DNA of 64,000 nt, from assembly GCF_010723305.1 (NCBI RefSeq), contig NZ_BLKW01000002.1:1550001-1614000 (forward strand), given 5' to 3'. Origin of the DNA: Mycobacterium botniense. Lineage in GTDB: Bacteria > Actinomycetota > Actinomycetes > Mycobacteriales > Mycobacteriaceae. Below, piece after piece: positions 54,168-64,000 of this stretch (position 1 is the stretch's first letter; the number at the start of each line of letters is the position of its first letter). Position numbers and translations under genes: made by a program. The notes beneath the pieces are model-generated. The model made no database searches, was not told the DNA's origin, and was given only the letters and a program-made list of their open reading frames with translations.

Positions 54168-56492
54168 TCACCGCGAGCCGCGTGCCAGCTCGGCGAGCAC
54201 CAGCCGCAGCACCTGCACCGCACCCGCTTTGTCCAGCGGGTCGTTGGCGTTACCACATTTGGGAGACTGAACGCAGGAGGGGCATCCTCTCGGGCATTCG
54301 CACGCCGCGATCGCCGCGGCCGTCGCACCCAACCACGTGCTGGCCTGGCGGAAGCCCCGCTCGGCGAATCCGGCTCCCCCCGGATAACCGTCGTAGACGA
54401 AGACGCTGGGTTGCGGGTCCAGTGGGTCAGGGCCCACCGCGGTGGACAGGCCGCCGATATCGCCGCGATCACAGCTGGCCACCAGCGGCAGCAGCCCGAT
54501 CGCGGCATGTTCTGCGGCGTGCAGTGAGCCGGGGATGCGCGGCGCGTCGATACCGATGCGCGCCAACGCCTCGGGTGTGACGGTGTACATGACGGCGGTC
54601 GTGGCCAGGGTGTGGGCCGGCATGTCCAGCTCGACGAAGTCGATCACCTCGCCGCTGAGCCGCCGGCGCAGATACCCGATGACCTGGTTGGTGACACTGA
54701 CCGGGACCAAGGCGAGGGTGACCGAACCGAACTGTGTGCGCTCACCAGCGCCGGTGATCGCAATGTCGGTGCGTTCACGTGCGAAGGTCGCATAGCCGGG
54801 ATCCTCGGCGCGCACGAATGCGATCTCGGCGTCGGCATCCAGCGAATCGACGACGTAGCTTTCGCCCTGGTGCAGGTAAACCGCCCCCGGGTGAACCGCG
54901 GCGGACGCCTGAGCGGCGCCGACATGGCCCAAAAGCCTGCCGGTGTCCGTTTCCACGATCGCGATCTGGCCGCCCGTCGGGCCACGGATGTCCACCGCGG
55001 TGTGCGGCTCCAGGCCGGGTGCGGCGAAATACTTCCCGGACCGGCGTCGCAGCAACCCCTCGTCGACCAGCGTTGCGGCCACCTCCTGGGCGCCGAGTGC
55101 TTTGACTTCAGTTTCGGTGAGTGGCATTTCGGTTGCAGCGCATAACAACTGGGGACGCAGAAGGTACGGGTTAGCCGGGTCGATCACGGCGCGCTCGATC
55201 GGCTTGTCCAGCAGCGCGGCCGGGTGATGGACGAGGTAGGTGTCCAGCGGATCGTCACGCGCGATCAGCACGATCAGTGCCCCCCGGCCATCCCGTCCCG
55301 ACCGGCCGGCCTGCTGCCAAAACGAGGTGATCGTTCCCGGGAATCCGGCGAGCACGACCGCGTCCAGGCCGGCGATGTCGACCCCCAACTCGAGCGCGCT
55401 GGTGGTGGCGAGTCCGCACAGCAGCCCGTCGGCCAGCGCGTGTTCCAGCGCACTGCGCTCTTCAGCCAGATACCCCGCGCGGTAGGAGGCCACCTTCCCG
55501 GCGAGCTCAGGGGCGATGTTCTCCAAGTGTGACCGGGCCGCCAGCGCGGTCAGTTCCGCGCCGCGACGGGTCCGGACAAATGTCAGGGTCCGGGCTCCCG
55601 CGGCGATCAGGCCGGCCATCACTCGAGCGGCTTCGGCGCCGGCGGATCGCCGCACCGGTGCGCCGTTCTCCCCGGTCAGATCGGTTCGCAGCGCAGGCTC
55701 CCACAGGGCCACGGTGCGCGGTCCCTGCGGTGCGCCGTCCTCGGTGATCTGCTCGACCGGTTGTCCGATGAGTTCGGCGGCCGCCGCAGCCGGCGAGGCC
55801 GTGGTGGCGCTGGCGAAGATGACGGTCGGCGCCGCCGAGTACCGGGCGCACAACCGCAACAGCCGGCGCAGCACCAGCGCGACATTCGAGCCGAAAACAC
55901 CGCGATAGTAATGACATTCATCGACCACCAGGAAGCGAAGGCCGCGCAGGAAAACTGCCCATCGGCTGTGGTTGCGCAACATCGACAGATGAACCATGTC
56001 GGGGTTGGAAAACAGCCAGCGGGAGCGTTCGCGCGCGAAGCGGCGCACCTCGGCGGGACTGTCGCCGTCGTAGGCAGTGGGCGCGACGTCACCGAGCCGC
56101 GGGACCGCGGCGGTCAGCGCGTGCGCGCTGCGCAGCTGGTCGCGCCCCAGTGCTTTGGTCGGCGACAGGTACAACGCCCGCGCCCGCGGGTCGGTGGCGA
56201 GCACGTTGAGAATCGGCAGCTGGTAGGCCAGCGACTTGCCCGAGGCGGTGCCGGTGCTCACCACCACATGATGTCCGGCGTAGGCCAGTTCGGCGGCATC
56301 GTACTGATGCGACCACGGCGCGGCGATGCCGCGCTCGGTCAACGCGCGCACCACATCGGGCTCGGCCCATGCCGGCCAACTGCGTGCGCGGGCCGGCCGG
56401 GCCGGCAGCTCTGCCACATGGCGAAGCGGGTGCTCGCCCGGTTGGGTGCCGGCGAGGGCCGCAACAAGCAGCTCGCTGCCGAAACTCGCCAT
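54168..56492 (-). CDS. DECH-box helicase of the Tad neighbourhood (Rv3649 type)
   Basis: A 774-residue superfamily 2 DNA/RNA helicase. Motif I is STGTASGKSLAYQ near 72-84, motif II VVDECHYY near 179-186, and motif VI QQAGRSGRDGRG near 390-401. The C-terminal DUF1998-like domain has four Cys in CECPRGCPSCVQSPKCG, likely a metal site. ATG 56492 is preceded by GAAGGGG; the open frame continues to 56879 but that part is antisense junk. The gene is always next to the Tad genes, and the reason is unknown. Confidence 0.93.
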   Translation of the reverse strand: MASFGSELLVAALAGTQPGEHPLRHVAELPARPARARSWPAWAEPDVVRALTERGIAAPWSHQYDAAELAYAGHHVVVSTGTASGKSLAYQLPILNVLATDPRARALYLSPTKALGRDQLRSAHALTAAVPRLGDVAPTAYDGDSPAEVRRFARERSRWLFSNPDMVHLSMLRNHSRWAVFLRGLRFLVVDECHYYRGVFGSNVALVLRRLLRLCARYSAAPTVIFASATTASPAAAAAELIGQPVEQITEDGAPQGPRTVALWEPALRTDLTGENGAPVRRSAGAEAARVMAGLIAAGARTLTFVRTRRGAELTALAARSHLENIAPELAGKVASYRAGYLAEERSALEHALADGLLCGLATTSALELGVDIAGLDAVVLAGFPGTITSFWQQAGRSGRDGRGALIVLIARDDPLDTYLVHHPAALLDKPIERAVIDPANPYLLRPQLLCAATEMPLTETEVKALGAQEVAATLVDEGLLRRRSGKYFAAPGLEPHTAVDIRGPTGGQIAIVETDTGRLLGHVGAAQASAAVHPGAVYLHQGESYVVDSLDADAEIAFVRAEDPGYATFARERTDIAITGAGERTQFGSVTLALVPVSVTNQVIGYLRRRLSGEVIDFVELDMPAHTLATTAVMYTVTPEALARIGIDAPRIPGSLHAAEHAAIGLLPLVASCDRGDIGGLSTAVGPDPLDPQPSVFVYDGYPGGAGFAERGFRQASTWLGATAAAIAACECPRGCPSCVQSPKCGNANDPLDKAGAVQVLRLVLAELARGSR

Positions 56493-56826
56493 CGCTCGCC
56501 CCTTCCCGGCTCGTCCGGCCTTGTCGACGGTGTCAGTTGTCCAGCGTTTCGTCAGCGCCATCCACGTCGTAGCCGGTCTGCAATCGAATTGTTGACCGAA
56601 ATCGATCATCCGAGGCTGTTGCCGGAACCGCAGACATGGTTGACTGATGACGGCCGCGGCTTCTGTGTTCGTGTCAAACTTTCGCAGGATCGACGTTGCG
56701 GCCGCGGTTCCTGCGAGGTTGGGTTCGGGTGAAGTTCCGGAGACTCCGCGAGGTATGGCGGTCACAGCAGGCCCGGTGCATCGAAAGGCGGTGCATCGCA
56801 CCCAGTAGAGAAGGAAAGATCGAGAA
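56493..56826. other. 334-bp divergent region between the helicase and cspA
   Basis: Contains the promoters of both genes and, by position, the cspA 5' untranslated region. A GAAGGAAAG ribosome-binding site lies just before the cspA ATG. Short repeats of GGTGCATCG occur at about 56780 and 56792. No coding sequence is supported. Confidence 0.5.
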
Positions 56827-57030
56827 ATGCCACAGGGAACTGTGAAGTGGTTCAACGCGGAGAAGGGGTTTGGCTTCATCGCCCCGGAGGATGGTTCCGC
56901 AGACGTGTTCGTCCACTACACGGAGATCCAGGGAACAGGTTTCCGCACCCTAGAAGAAAACCAGAGGGTCGAGTTCGAGATCGGCCATAGCCCCAAGGGT
57001 CCGCAAGCCACCGGCGTCCGGTCCATTTAG
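56827..57030 (+). CDS. cspA: Cold shock protein CspA
   Basis: A 67-residue single OB-fold nucleic-acid chaperone. The RNP motifs are KGFGFIAP (about 16-23) and VFVHY (27-31). The sequence from [18 protein letters not shown] is the classic cold-shock start. It is monocistronic, followed after 19 bases by a strong hairpin terminator. Confidence 0.97.
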   Translation: MPQGTVKWFNAEKGFGFIAPEDGSADVFVHYTEIQGTGFRTLEENQRVEFEIGHSPKGPQATGVRSI

Positions 57031-57049
57031 ACCAGCGGATTCCGACGAA

Positions 57050-57087
57050 ACCCCCGGGCGGCCCACCACAGCGGGCCAACCGGGGGT
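57050..57087 (+). terminator. cspA terminator hairpin
   Basis: ACCCCCGG (57050-57057) pairs with CCGGGGGT (57080-57087), and the inner GGCCC and GGGCC also pair. CTTCATTATC follows, a moderately T-rich tail. It lies 19 bases after the cspA stop. Confidence 0.65.
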
Positions 57088-57222
57088 CTTCATTATCGGC
57101 GTGATCAAGGGTGCAGCGGTCACCGGAATGTTCCTCAACTGGCTTTTTGTCGACTCCGGGCTCGGCTCCGCGCGGGGCTCGCCGTGGGGTGCATCGTGTC
57201 GAGCAGGCCTACTGTCAGTGAC

Positions 57223-57801
57223 GTGAGCCAGCTGTCGTTCTTCTCGGCGGAGTCGGTTCCGCCGGCTGTCACCGACCTCACCGGGGTGCTCGCGGCCACT
57301 GGTCAGGTCGTGCTGGTCGGTGAAGGTGCCCGGCTGTCCGTTGTCGTGGATCAGCTGTGGCGGGCGTCCGCGCTGGCCGAGATGATTGACCAGGCTGGTT
57401 TGGTGGCTGAGATCGCCTACACCGATGAAAACAGTCCGCTGGTGCGCACTGGCGTGGATCCTCGGCTGCATGCTATCGCCGCGCAGTGGACTCGGGGGGC
57501 GGTCAAGACCGTGCCCCCGCTGTGGTTACCGGGCCCGCGCGAGCTGCGGGCGTGGACCCTGGCCGCGGGCAGCCGGGAAGCCGACCGTTATGTGCTCGGC
57601 CTGGACCCGCACGCACCACAGACACATTCGCCGCTGGCAGCGGCGCTGATGAGGGTCGGAATTGCGCCTACCCTCATCGGTACGCGCGGTGCTCGCCCGG
57701 CATTGCGGATCAGCGGCCGGCGCAGACTGGGGCGCCTGGTAGAAAATGTCGGGGAACCCCCGGGTGTCGCCGAGGCGTTAGCCCACTGGCCTCGCGTTTA
57801 G
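57223..57801 (+). CDS. Conserved actinobacterial protein of unknown function (Rv3647c type)
   Basis: A 192-residue soluble protein, the same length as the M. tuberculosis counterpart when started at GTG 57223 (SQLSFFSAES). It has no signal peptide or membrane helix. Segments such as LWRASALAEMIDQAGL and WLPGPRELRAWTLAAG suggest an alpha/beta fold, but I see no catalytic motif. It lies upstream of topA, with 165 bases between. Confidence 0.8.
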   Translation: MSQLSFFSAESVPPAVTDLTGVLAATGQVVLVGEGARLSVVVDQLWRASALAEMIDQAGLVAEIAYTDENSPLVRTGVDPRLHAIAAQWTRGAVKTVPPLWLPGPRELRAWTLAAGSREADRYVLGLDPHAPQTHSPLAAALMRVGIAPTLIGTRGARPALRISGRRRLGRLVENVGEPPGVAEALAHWPRV

Positions 57802-57966
57802 CAGGTGGGCGTTGCGGTGAGAAGGCAGGCGTCGCGGGGAGTCGGTTTGCGTCGGCCCGCCCGGGGTGCGAAATTGTCAAGTGCCCACAGGCCCGAGAGA
57901 CACCGGTGCGCGTCGCCTGGGATCGCTCAACCTGCGGGGCAGGACAGAAGTGGAGCGTAGGCACAG

Positions 57967-60741
<2,775 letters not shown>

Positions 60742-60802
60742 TTGGCGGCTTGTCGCCGACTTGCAGCCCACGCTTGCTGCGGTGTCGCGCAAGCCGAGAC
60801 AC

Positions 60803-62389
60803 CTAGGTAATCTCGCTCGAGACTTCTTCGGGCGCTGCCAGATTCACAGGCCGGGCCAGCTGTGTGGGCACGGTGCGTCCGCGTAATTCGACCACCTCGC
60901 CGACGTCCCAGCAGAGGGCTTCCGCGTCCAGCGCACCGCTCACCGCAATCGCCGACGCCAGCACGTGGCCTTCTTCCAGTTTGGCCAGTTCGGTGAGCCG
61001 TGCGGCCTCATTGACGGGGTCACCGATCACCGTGTACTCAAACCGCGCCTTCGCCCCGATGTGGCCGGCGATGGCCCGTCCGGCCGATACCCCGATTCCA
61101 AACTCCGCCGAACCGATCACCGGGAGCAGTTCGTCGTGCAGTTCACGCGCGGCCGCCAGAGCCGCGCCGGACGCGTCAGGATGTTCAATGGGTGCCCCGA
61201 AAATCGCCAAGGCCGCATCGCCCTGAAACTTGTTGACGAACCCGCCGTGGCGGCCGACGGTGTCCACTACTACCCGGAAGAACTCGTTGAGCAAGTTGAC
61301 GACTTCTGCGGGTGGCCGCGTGGCGGCGAGTTTGGTGGAGCCCACCAGGTCCACGAACAGCACCGCGACATACCGTTCTTGCCCTCCCAGCTCGGTGCCG
61401 CGCTCAAGAGCCCGGCGGGCCACGTCTTCGCCGACGTAACGACCGAACAGGTCACGCAGCCGTTGCCGCTCGGCGAGGTCGCGAACCATGTCGTTGAAAC
61501 CGGCCTGCAGCATGCCTAATTCGCTGGCGTCGTAGATCTGCATGTGCGCGTTGTAGTTACCGCGTTGCACCTCACCGAGCGCCCAGCGCAGCTGACGCAG
61601 CGGGTCGGCGATCGACATGGCCACCAAAAGCGTGCTGATCAACCCGACGGTCAACGCGGCCAACGCCAGCATCAAGATGGGGGTGAACAGTTTTTCTGGC
61701 GAGGCATGCAGCAGGGACGCCTTGTCGGCCACCACCGCCAGCACAATCGCCAGCAGCGGGACGCCGGTGGACAGCGCCCATGTCAGCATCTGCCGCAAGA
61801 TGACACCGGGAGCCCGCACAGTCTCCGGGACGCCGGCGCGGAGCGCGGCGACGGCCACCGGCCGCAGCACGCGCTCGGATTGCAGGTAGCCGATGATCGC
61901 GGTCGCGGTGGCACCCAACGCGGTGGCGACGGCGACAACGGGCGCGGCGTGCCGGGCTACCGGCCAGCTCGCGATAATGAACACCACCCCGCCCACGCCC
62001 CAGTAGCCCAGGCTGATCAGTGTGCGGTAGAAGGGCATCCGCAGCGCGCGGATGCGCGCGAGCTCGGTGGCGGCCGGATCAGTGTCGGCTCGCGGGCCGT
62101 CGCGGCGCTGCCACCGAAAAACCGGTATGAGTAATCGCACGCTCAGCGAAAATCCCGTGCTGAACAGCACGACAAGCACCAGCGCGAAGACCACGACATT
62201 GGTTCGCGGCAGATCCTGCAGCTCGATGCGGTCCTCGGGCGGCAGTCCGTAGCGCAGGAAGCCGAGCACGAACAGGGCGCCGATGATGTCGGCTTGCAAC
62301 ATGCTCAGCGTGAACACCGGCCAGGGAGTGCGCACCACCCAGCGGACGAACCCATTGATCCGCCCGCCGAGTGCCACTGTGCTGCTCAC
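60803..62389 (-). CDS. Membrane class III adenylate cyclase with HAMP domain (Rv3645 type)
   Basis: A 528-residue protein with six membrane helices (about 20-45, 60-85, 115-140, 145-170, 200-225, 235-260). A HAMP domain follows (DPLRQLRWALGEVQRGNY, about 265-315), then a class III cyclase domain (about 335-500). Both metal Asp are seen: in LFVDLVGSTKLA and FQGDAALAIFG. The transition-state residues are in VIGDPVNEAARL. The fatty-acid sensing role of Rv3645 has been reported. It would supply cAMP for Crp and for control of Acs acetylation. GTG 62389 is used. Confidence 0.93.
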   Translation of the reverse strand: MSSTVALGGRINGFVRWVVRTPWPVFTLSMLQADIIGALFVLGFLRYGLPPEDRIELQDLPRTNVVVFALVLVVLFSTGFSLSVRLLIPVFRWQRRDGPRADTDPAATELARIRALRMPFYRTLISLGYWGVGGVVFIIASWPVARHAAPVVAVATALGATATAIIGYLQSERVLRPVAVAALRAGVPETVRAPGVILRQMLTWALSTGVPLLAIVLAVVADKASLLHASPEKLFTPILMLALAALTVGLISTLLVAMSIADPLRQLRWALGEVQRGNYNAHMQIYDASELGMLQAGFNDMVRDLAERQRLRDLFGRYVGEDVARRALERGTELGGQERYVAVLFVDLVGSTKLAATRPPAEVVNLLNEFFRVVVDTVGRHGGFVNKFQGDAALAIFGAPIEHPDASGAALAAARELHDELLPVIGSAEFGIGVSAGRAIAGHIGAKARFEYTVIGDPVNEAARLTELAKLEEGHVLASAIAVSGALDAEALCWDVGEVVELRGRTVPTQLARPVNLAAPEEVSSEIT

Positions 62390-62493
62390 CAGATCACCGT
62401 ATCGGTCGGCATGGACTCGGCGGGGCTCAAAAGACGCGCTGTCGAGCTGCTCATCGTCGTTCTGTCGGCAAAACGGTTTACTGTTGCCGGTGG

Positions 62494-63702
62494 ATGTCCG
62501 GAGTGTTCACGCGTTTGATTGGCCAGGAACCAGTTGTATCCGAACTGGTCGCTGCTGCGCAGGCTGCGCGTCGTGATTCGGCTCACACCGCGGCGGCGGC
62601 CGGCGCTATGGCGCACGCCTGGCTGATCACCGGCCCGCCCGGCTCGGGACGCTCGGTGGCGGCGCTGTGCTTTGCGGCTGCGCTGCAATGCAGCGCTGAC
62701 GGAGTGCCCGGCTGCGGACAGTGCCGGGCGTGCACCACCACCATGGCGGGCACCCACGCCGACGTACGACGGGTGATCCCGGAGGGCCTGTCAATCGGCG
62801 TGGACGAGATGCGGGCCATCGTGCAGATCGCCTCGCGACGGCCGAGCACCGGCCGCTGGCTGGTGGTGGTGATCGAAGACGCCGACCGGCTCACCGAAGG
62901 TGCAGCCAACGCCCTGCTGAAGGTGGTCGAAGAACCGCCGCCGTCGACAGTGTTTGTGCTGTGTGCGCCGTCGATCGACCCGGACGACATCGCGGTTACC
63001 CTGCGCTCCCGGTGTCGGCATGTCGCGCTGGTGACCCCGTCAGCCGCGGCGATCGCGCAGGTGCTGGTCGAGGAGGACGGCCTGCCCGCCGACACGGCGA
63101 ACTGGGCGGCATCAGTCAGCGGAGGCCACGTGGGACGGGCGCGCCGGTTGGCCACTGATCCTGAGGCCCGGCAGCGACGCGAGCGCGCGCTGGCGCTGGT
63201 GCGTGACGCGGTCACACCTTCCCGGGCGTATGCGGCGGCTGAGGAGTTGGTGGCCGCAGCCGAGGCCGAGGCGTGCACGCTGACTGCGCAGCGCGACGAG
63301 GCCGAGACCGCGGAGCTGCGCACAGCGCTGGGGGCCGGTGGTACCGGTAAGGGCACCTCGGCGGCGGTCCGCGGTATGACCGCTGCGATCCGGGATCTCG
63401 AGCGACGGCAGAAGTCCCGCCAGACCCGGGCATCGCGCGACGCCCTCGACCGTGCCCTGATGGACCTGGCGACCTATTTCCGCGATGCGCTGCGGGTCGC
63501 GGCTCATGCCGGGCGGGTGCAGGCCAACCACCCCGATATGGCCGACCGGGCGGCTGCGCTGGCCGCCCACGCCCCACCCGAGCGGCTGCTGCGCTGCATC
63601 GAGGCCGTGCTGGACTGCCGTGCGGCGCTGGCCGTCAATGTCAAACCCAGGGTGGCTGTCGATGCTATGGTCGCCACCATCGGGCAGGCGCTGCGCGACT
63701 AG
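62494..63702 (+). CDS. DNA polymerase III delta-prime (HolB)-like clamp-loader protein
   Basis: A 402-residue AAA+ protein, counterpart of Rv3644c. The Walker A position reads GPPGSGRS, with Arg where Lys is needed for ATP hydrolysis, as in delta-prime subunits. A zinc-binding Cys set, C-x7-C-x2-C-x2-C, follows in CSADGVPGCGQCRAC. The sensor region VIEDADRLTEGAANALLKVVEEPP is strongly conserved. The C-terminal half is the collar domain. ATG 62494 gives a length matching the M. tuberculosis protein. tRNA-Thr follows 53 bases later. Confidence 0.92.
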   Translation: MSGVFTRLIGQEPVVSELVAAAQAARRDSAHTAAAAGAMAHAWLITGPPGSGRSVAALCFAAALQCSADGVPGCGQCRACTTTMAGTHADVRRVIPEGLSIGVDEMRAIVQIASRRPSTGRWLVVVIEDADRLTEGAANALLKVVEEPPPSTVFVLCAPSIDPDDIAVTLRSRCRHVALVTPSAAAIAQVLVEEDGLPADTANWAASVSGGHVGRARRLATDPEARQRRERALALVRDAVTPSRAYAAAEELVAAAEAEACTLTAQRDEAETAELRTALGAGGTGKGTSAAVRGMTAAIRDLERRQKSRQTRASRDALDRALMDLATYFRDALRVAAHAGRVQANHPDMADRAAALAAHAPPERLLRCIEAVLDCRAALAVNVKPRVAVDAMVATIGQALRD

Positions 63703-63755
63703 CAGTTGGGCGGGTTAGCCGGTCTGCCGTAGACTCGTGCCGCCCGGCAGGGCAG

Positions 63756-63828
63756 GCCACCTTAGCTCAGTCGGTAGAGCGGCTCACTCGTAATGAGCAG
63801 GTCAACGGTTCGATTCCGTTAGGTGGCT
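63756..63828 (+). tRNA. tRNA-Thr (CGT anticodon)
   Basis: A complete cloverleaf: acceptor GCCACCT with AGGTGGC, D loop AGCTCAGTCGGTAGAGC, anticodon stem GCTCA/TGAGC with loop CTCGTAA (anticodon CGT), and T arm AACGG-TTCGATT-CCGTT. The discriminator is T and the CCA end is not encoded. It reads ACG. The position matches thrV of M. tuberculosis. Confidence 0.97.
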
Positions 63829-63841
63829 CCGGTTTTTCGGC

Positions 63842-63901
63842 GCGAGCGTGCGGGTCTGTCCGGCGACACGCCGGCGTGGCCGGGTTTCTGCGCACGCTCG
63901 C
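63842..63901. repeat. Palindromic intergenic element after tRNA-Thr
   Basis: GCGAGCGTGCG (63842-63852) and its exact complement CGCACGCTCGC (63891-63901) enclose a second hairpin, CCGGCG-ACA-CGCCGG, near 63860-63874. Palindromes with GCGAGCGTGCG arms are common between mycobacterial genes, from memory. It could act as a terminator for the tRNA and the neighbouring gene. Confidence 0.6.
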
Positions 63902-63922
63902 GGCCAACCCGGCGCTTCGCGG

Positions 63923-64000
63923 TCAACGCGGCGCGAGGAATCCGACCGGTCCTGGCGCGATACACAGCGACAGCGCGGCGGTGTTGGCGCGAACGTCGAT
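63923..64000 (-). CDS. Possible C-terminal end of a gene continuing beyond the window
   Basis: The minus strand has an open frame of 25 codons from the right edge to a TGA at 63925-63923, ending LCIAPGPVGFLAPR. The stop lies next to the palindromic element, as expected for the 3' end of a gene. Too little is visible to name it. Confidence 0.3.
   Translation of the reverse strand: MDVRANTAALSLCIAPGPVGFLAPR

Noticed and set aside
56493..56879. 129-residue N-terminal extension of the helicase
   Set aside because: It overlaps the divergent cspA gene and lacks helicase features; ATG 56492 has a good ribosome-binding site and gives the expected length.
57223..57801. A septum-site or DNA-binding role for the gene before topA
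   Set aside because: Only its position suggests this; no DNA-binding motif is visible.

Overview
The window is high-GC actinobacterial DNA whose gene order follows, gene by gene, the Mycobacterium tuberculosis segment from the ergothioneine cluster (Rv3702c) down to the threonine tRNA near Rv3644c, written here in the reverse orientation. The protein set (MarP, PonA2, WhiB4, Crp/Rv3676, the Rv3660c-Rv3649 'helicase/secretion' Tad locus, TopA) makes a non-tuberculous Mycobacterium by far the best assignment. No insertion sequences, CRISPR arrays or PE/PPE genes are seen. Names of M. tuberculosis counterparts come from memory of that genome, not from a search.

Layout. 1-3.7 kb: end of egtC, egtD, then a methyltransferase and a GCS2-like ligase on the other strand. 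3.8-13.5 kb: glpK, an RDD/SpoIIM membrane pair and a five-gene MoxR-DUF58 operon, ending with a YqeY gene. 13.6-22.7 kb: a block not present at this position in M. tuberculosis as I remember it. It holds an F420-dependent oxidoreductase, a haem-oxygenase-like protein, a shortened molybdopterin oxidoreductase and a complete RsbR-RsbS-RsbT-RsbX-RsbU stressosome operon, divergent from the anti-anti-sigma gene rsfB. 22.7-31 kb: tRNA-Pro, a cysteine-synthase-like enzyme, a phosphoesterase, ponA2, whiB4 and the paired ArsA/Get3-like ATPases. 31-39.6 kb: RidA, a metallo-hydrolase, crp, nth, a thioredoxin-like protein, NUDIX, marP, ephE and a secreted protease. 39.6-47.7 kb: acs and dppABCD. 48-54 kb: a HAD phosphatase, a non-coding region that by position should hold the Ms1 small RNA, and the Tad-type pilus/secretion locus. 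54-64 kb: DECH helicase, cspA, topA, an adenylate cyclase, a DNA polymerase III delta-prime-like gene and tRNA-Thr.

The most interesting part is 13.6-22.7 kb. The sensor scaffold (RsbR/RsbS), the switch kinase (RsbT) and its reset phosphatase (RsbX) are followed by one large protein that joins an RsbU-type N-terminal domain, PAS, GAF, a PP2C phosphatase and an RsbW-like kinase domain. RsfB, the likely partner of a SigF-type anti-sigma factor, is transcribed divergently. Two neighbouring genes are preceded by sequences that fit the SigF/SigB-type promoter pattern (GTTT, 15-17 bases, GGGTAT), one placed so that transcription would be nearly leaderless. I infer a self-contained stress-sensing island with local targets.

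The other regions are mostly conserved housekeeping. Notable differences are the lack of egtE beside egtD, a TadE-like gene without a start codon upstream of its processing motif, and an EphE-type hydrolase with no nucleophile at the expected position.
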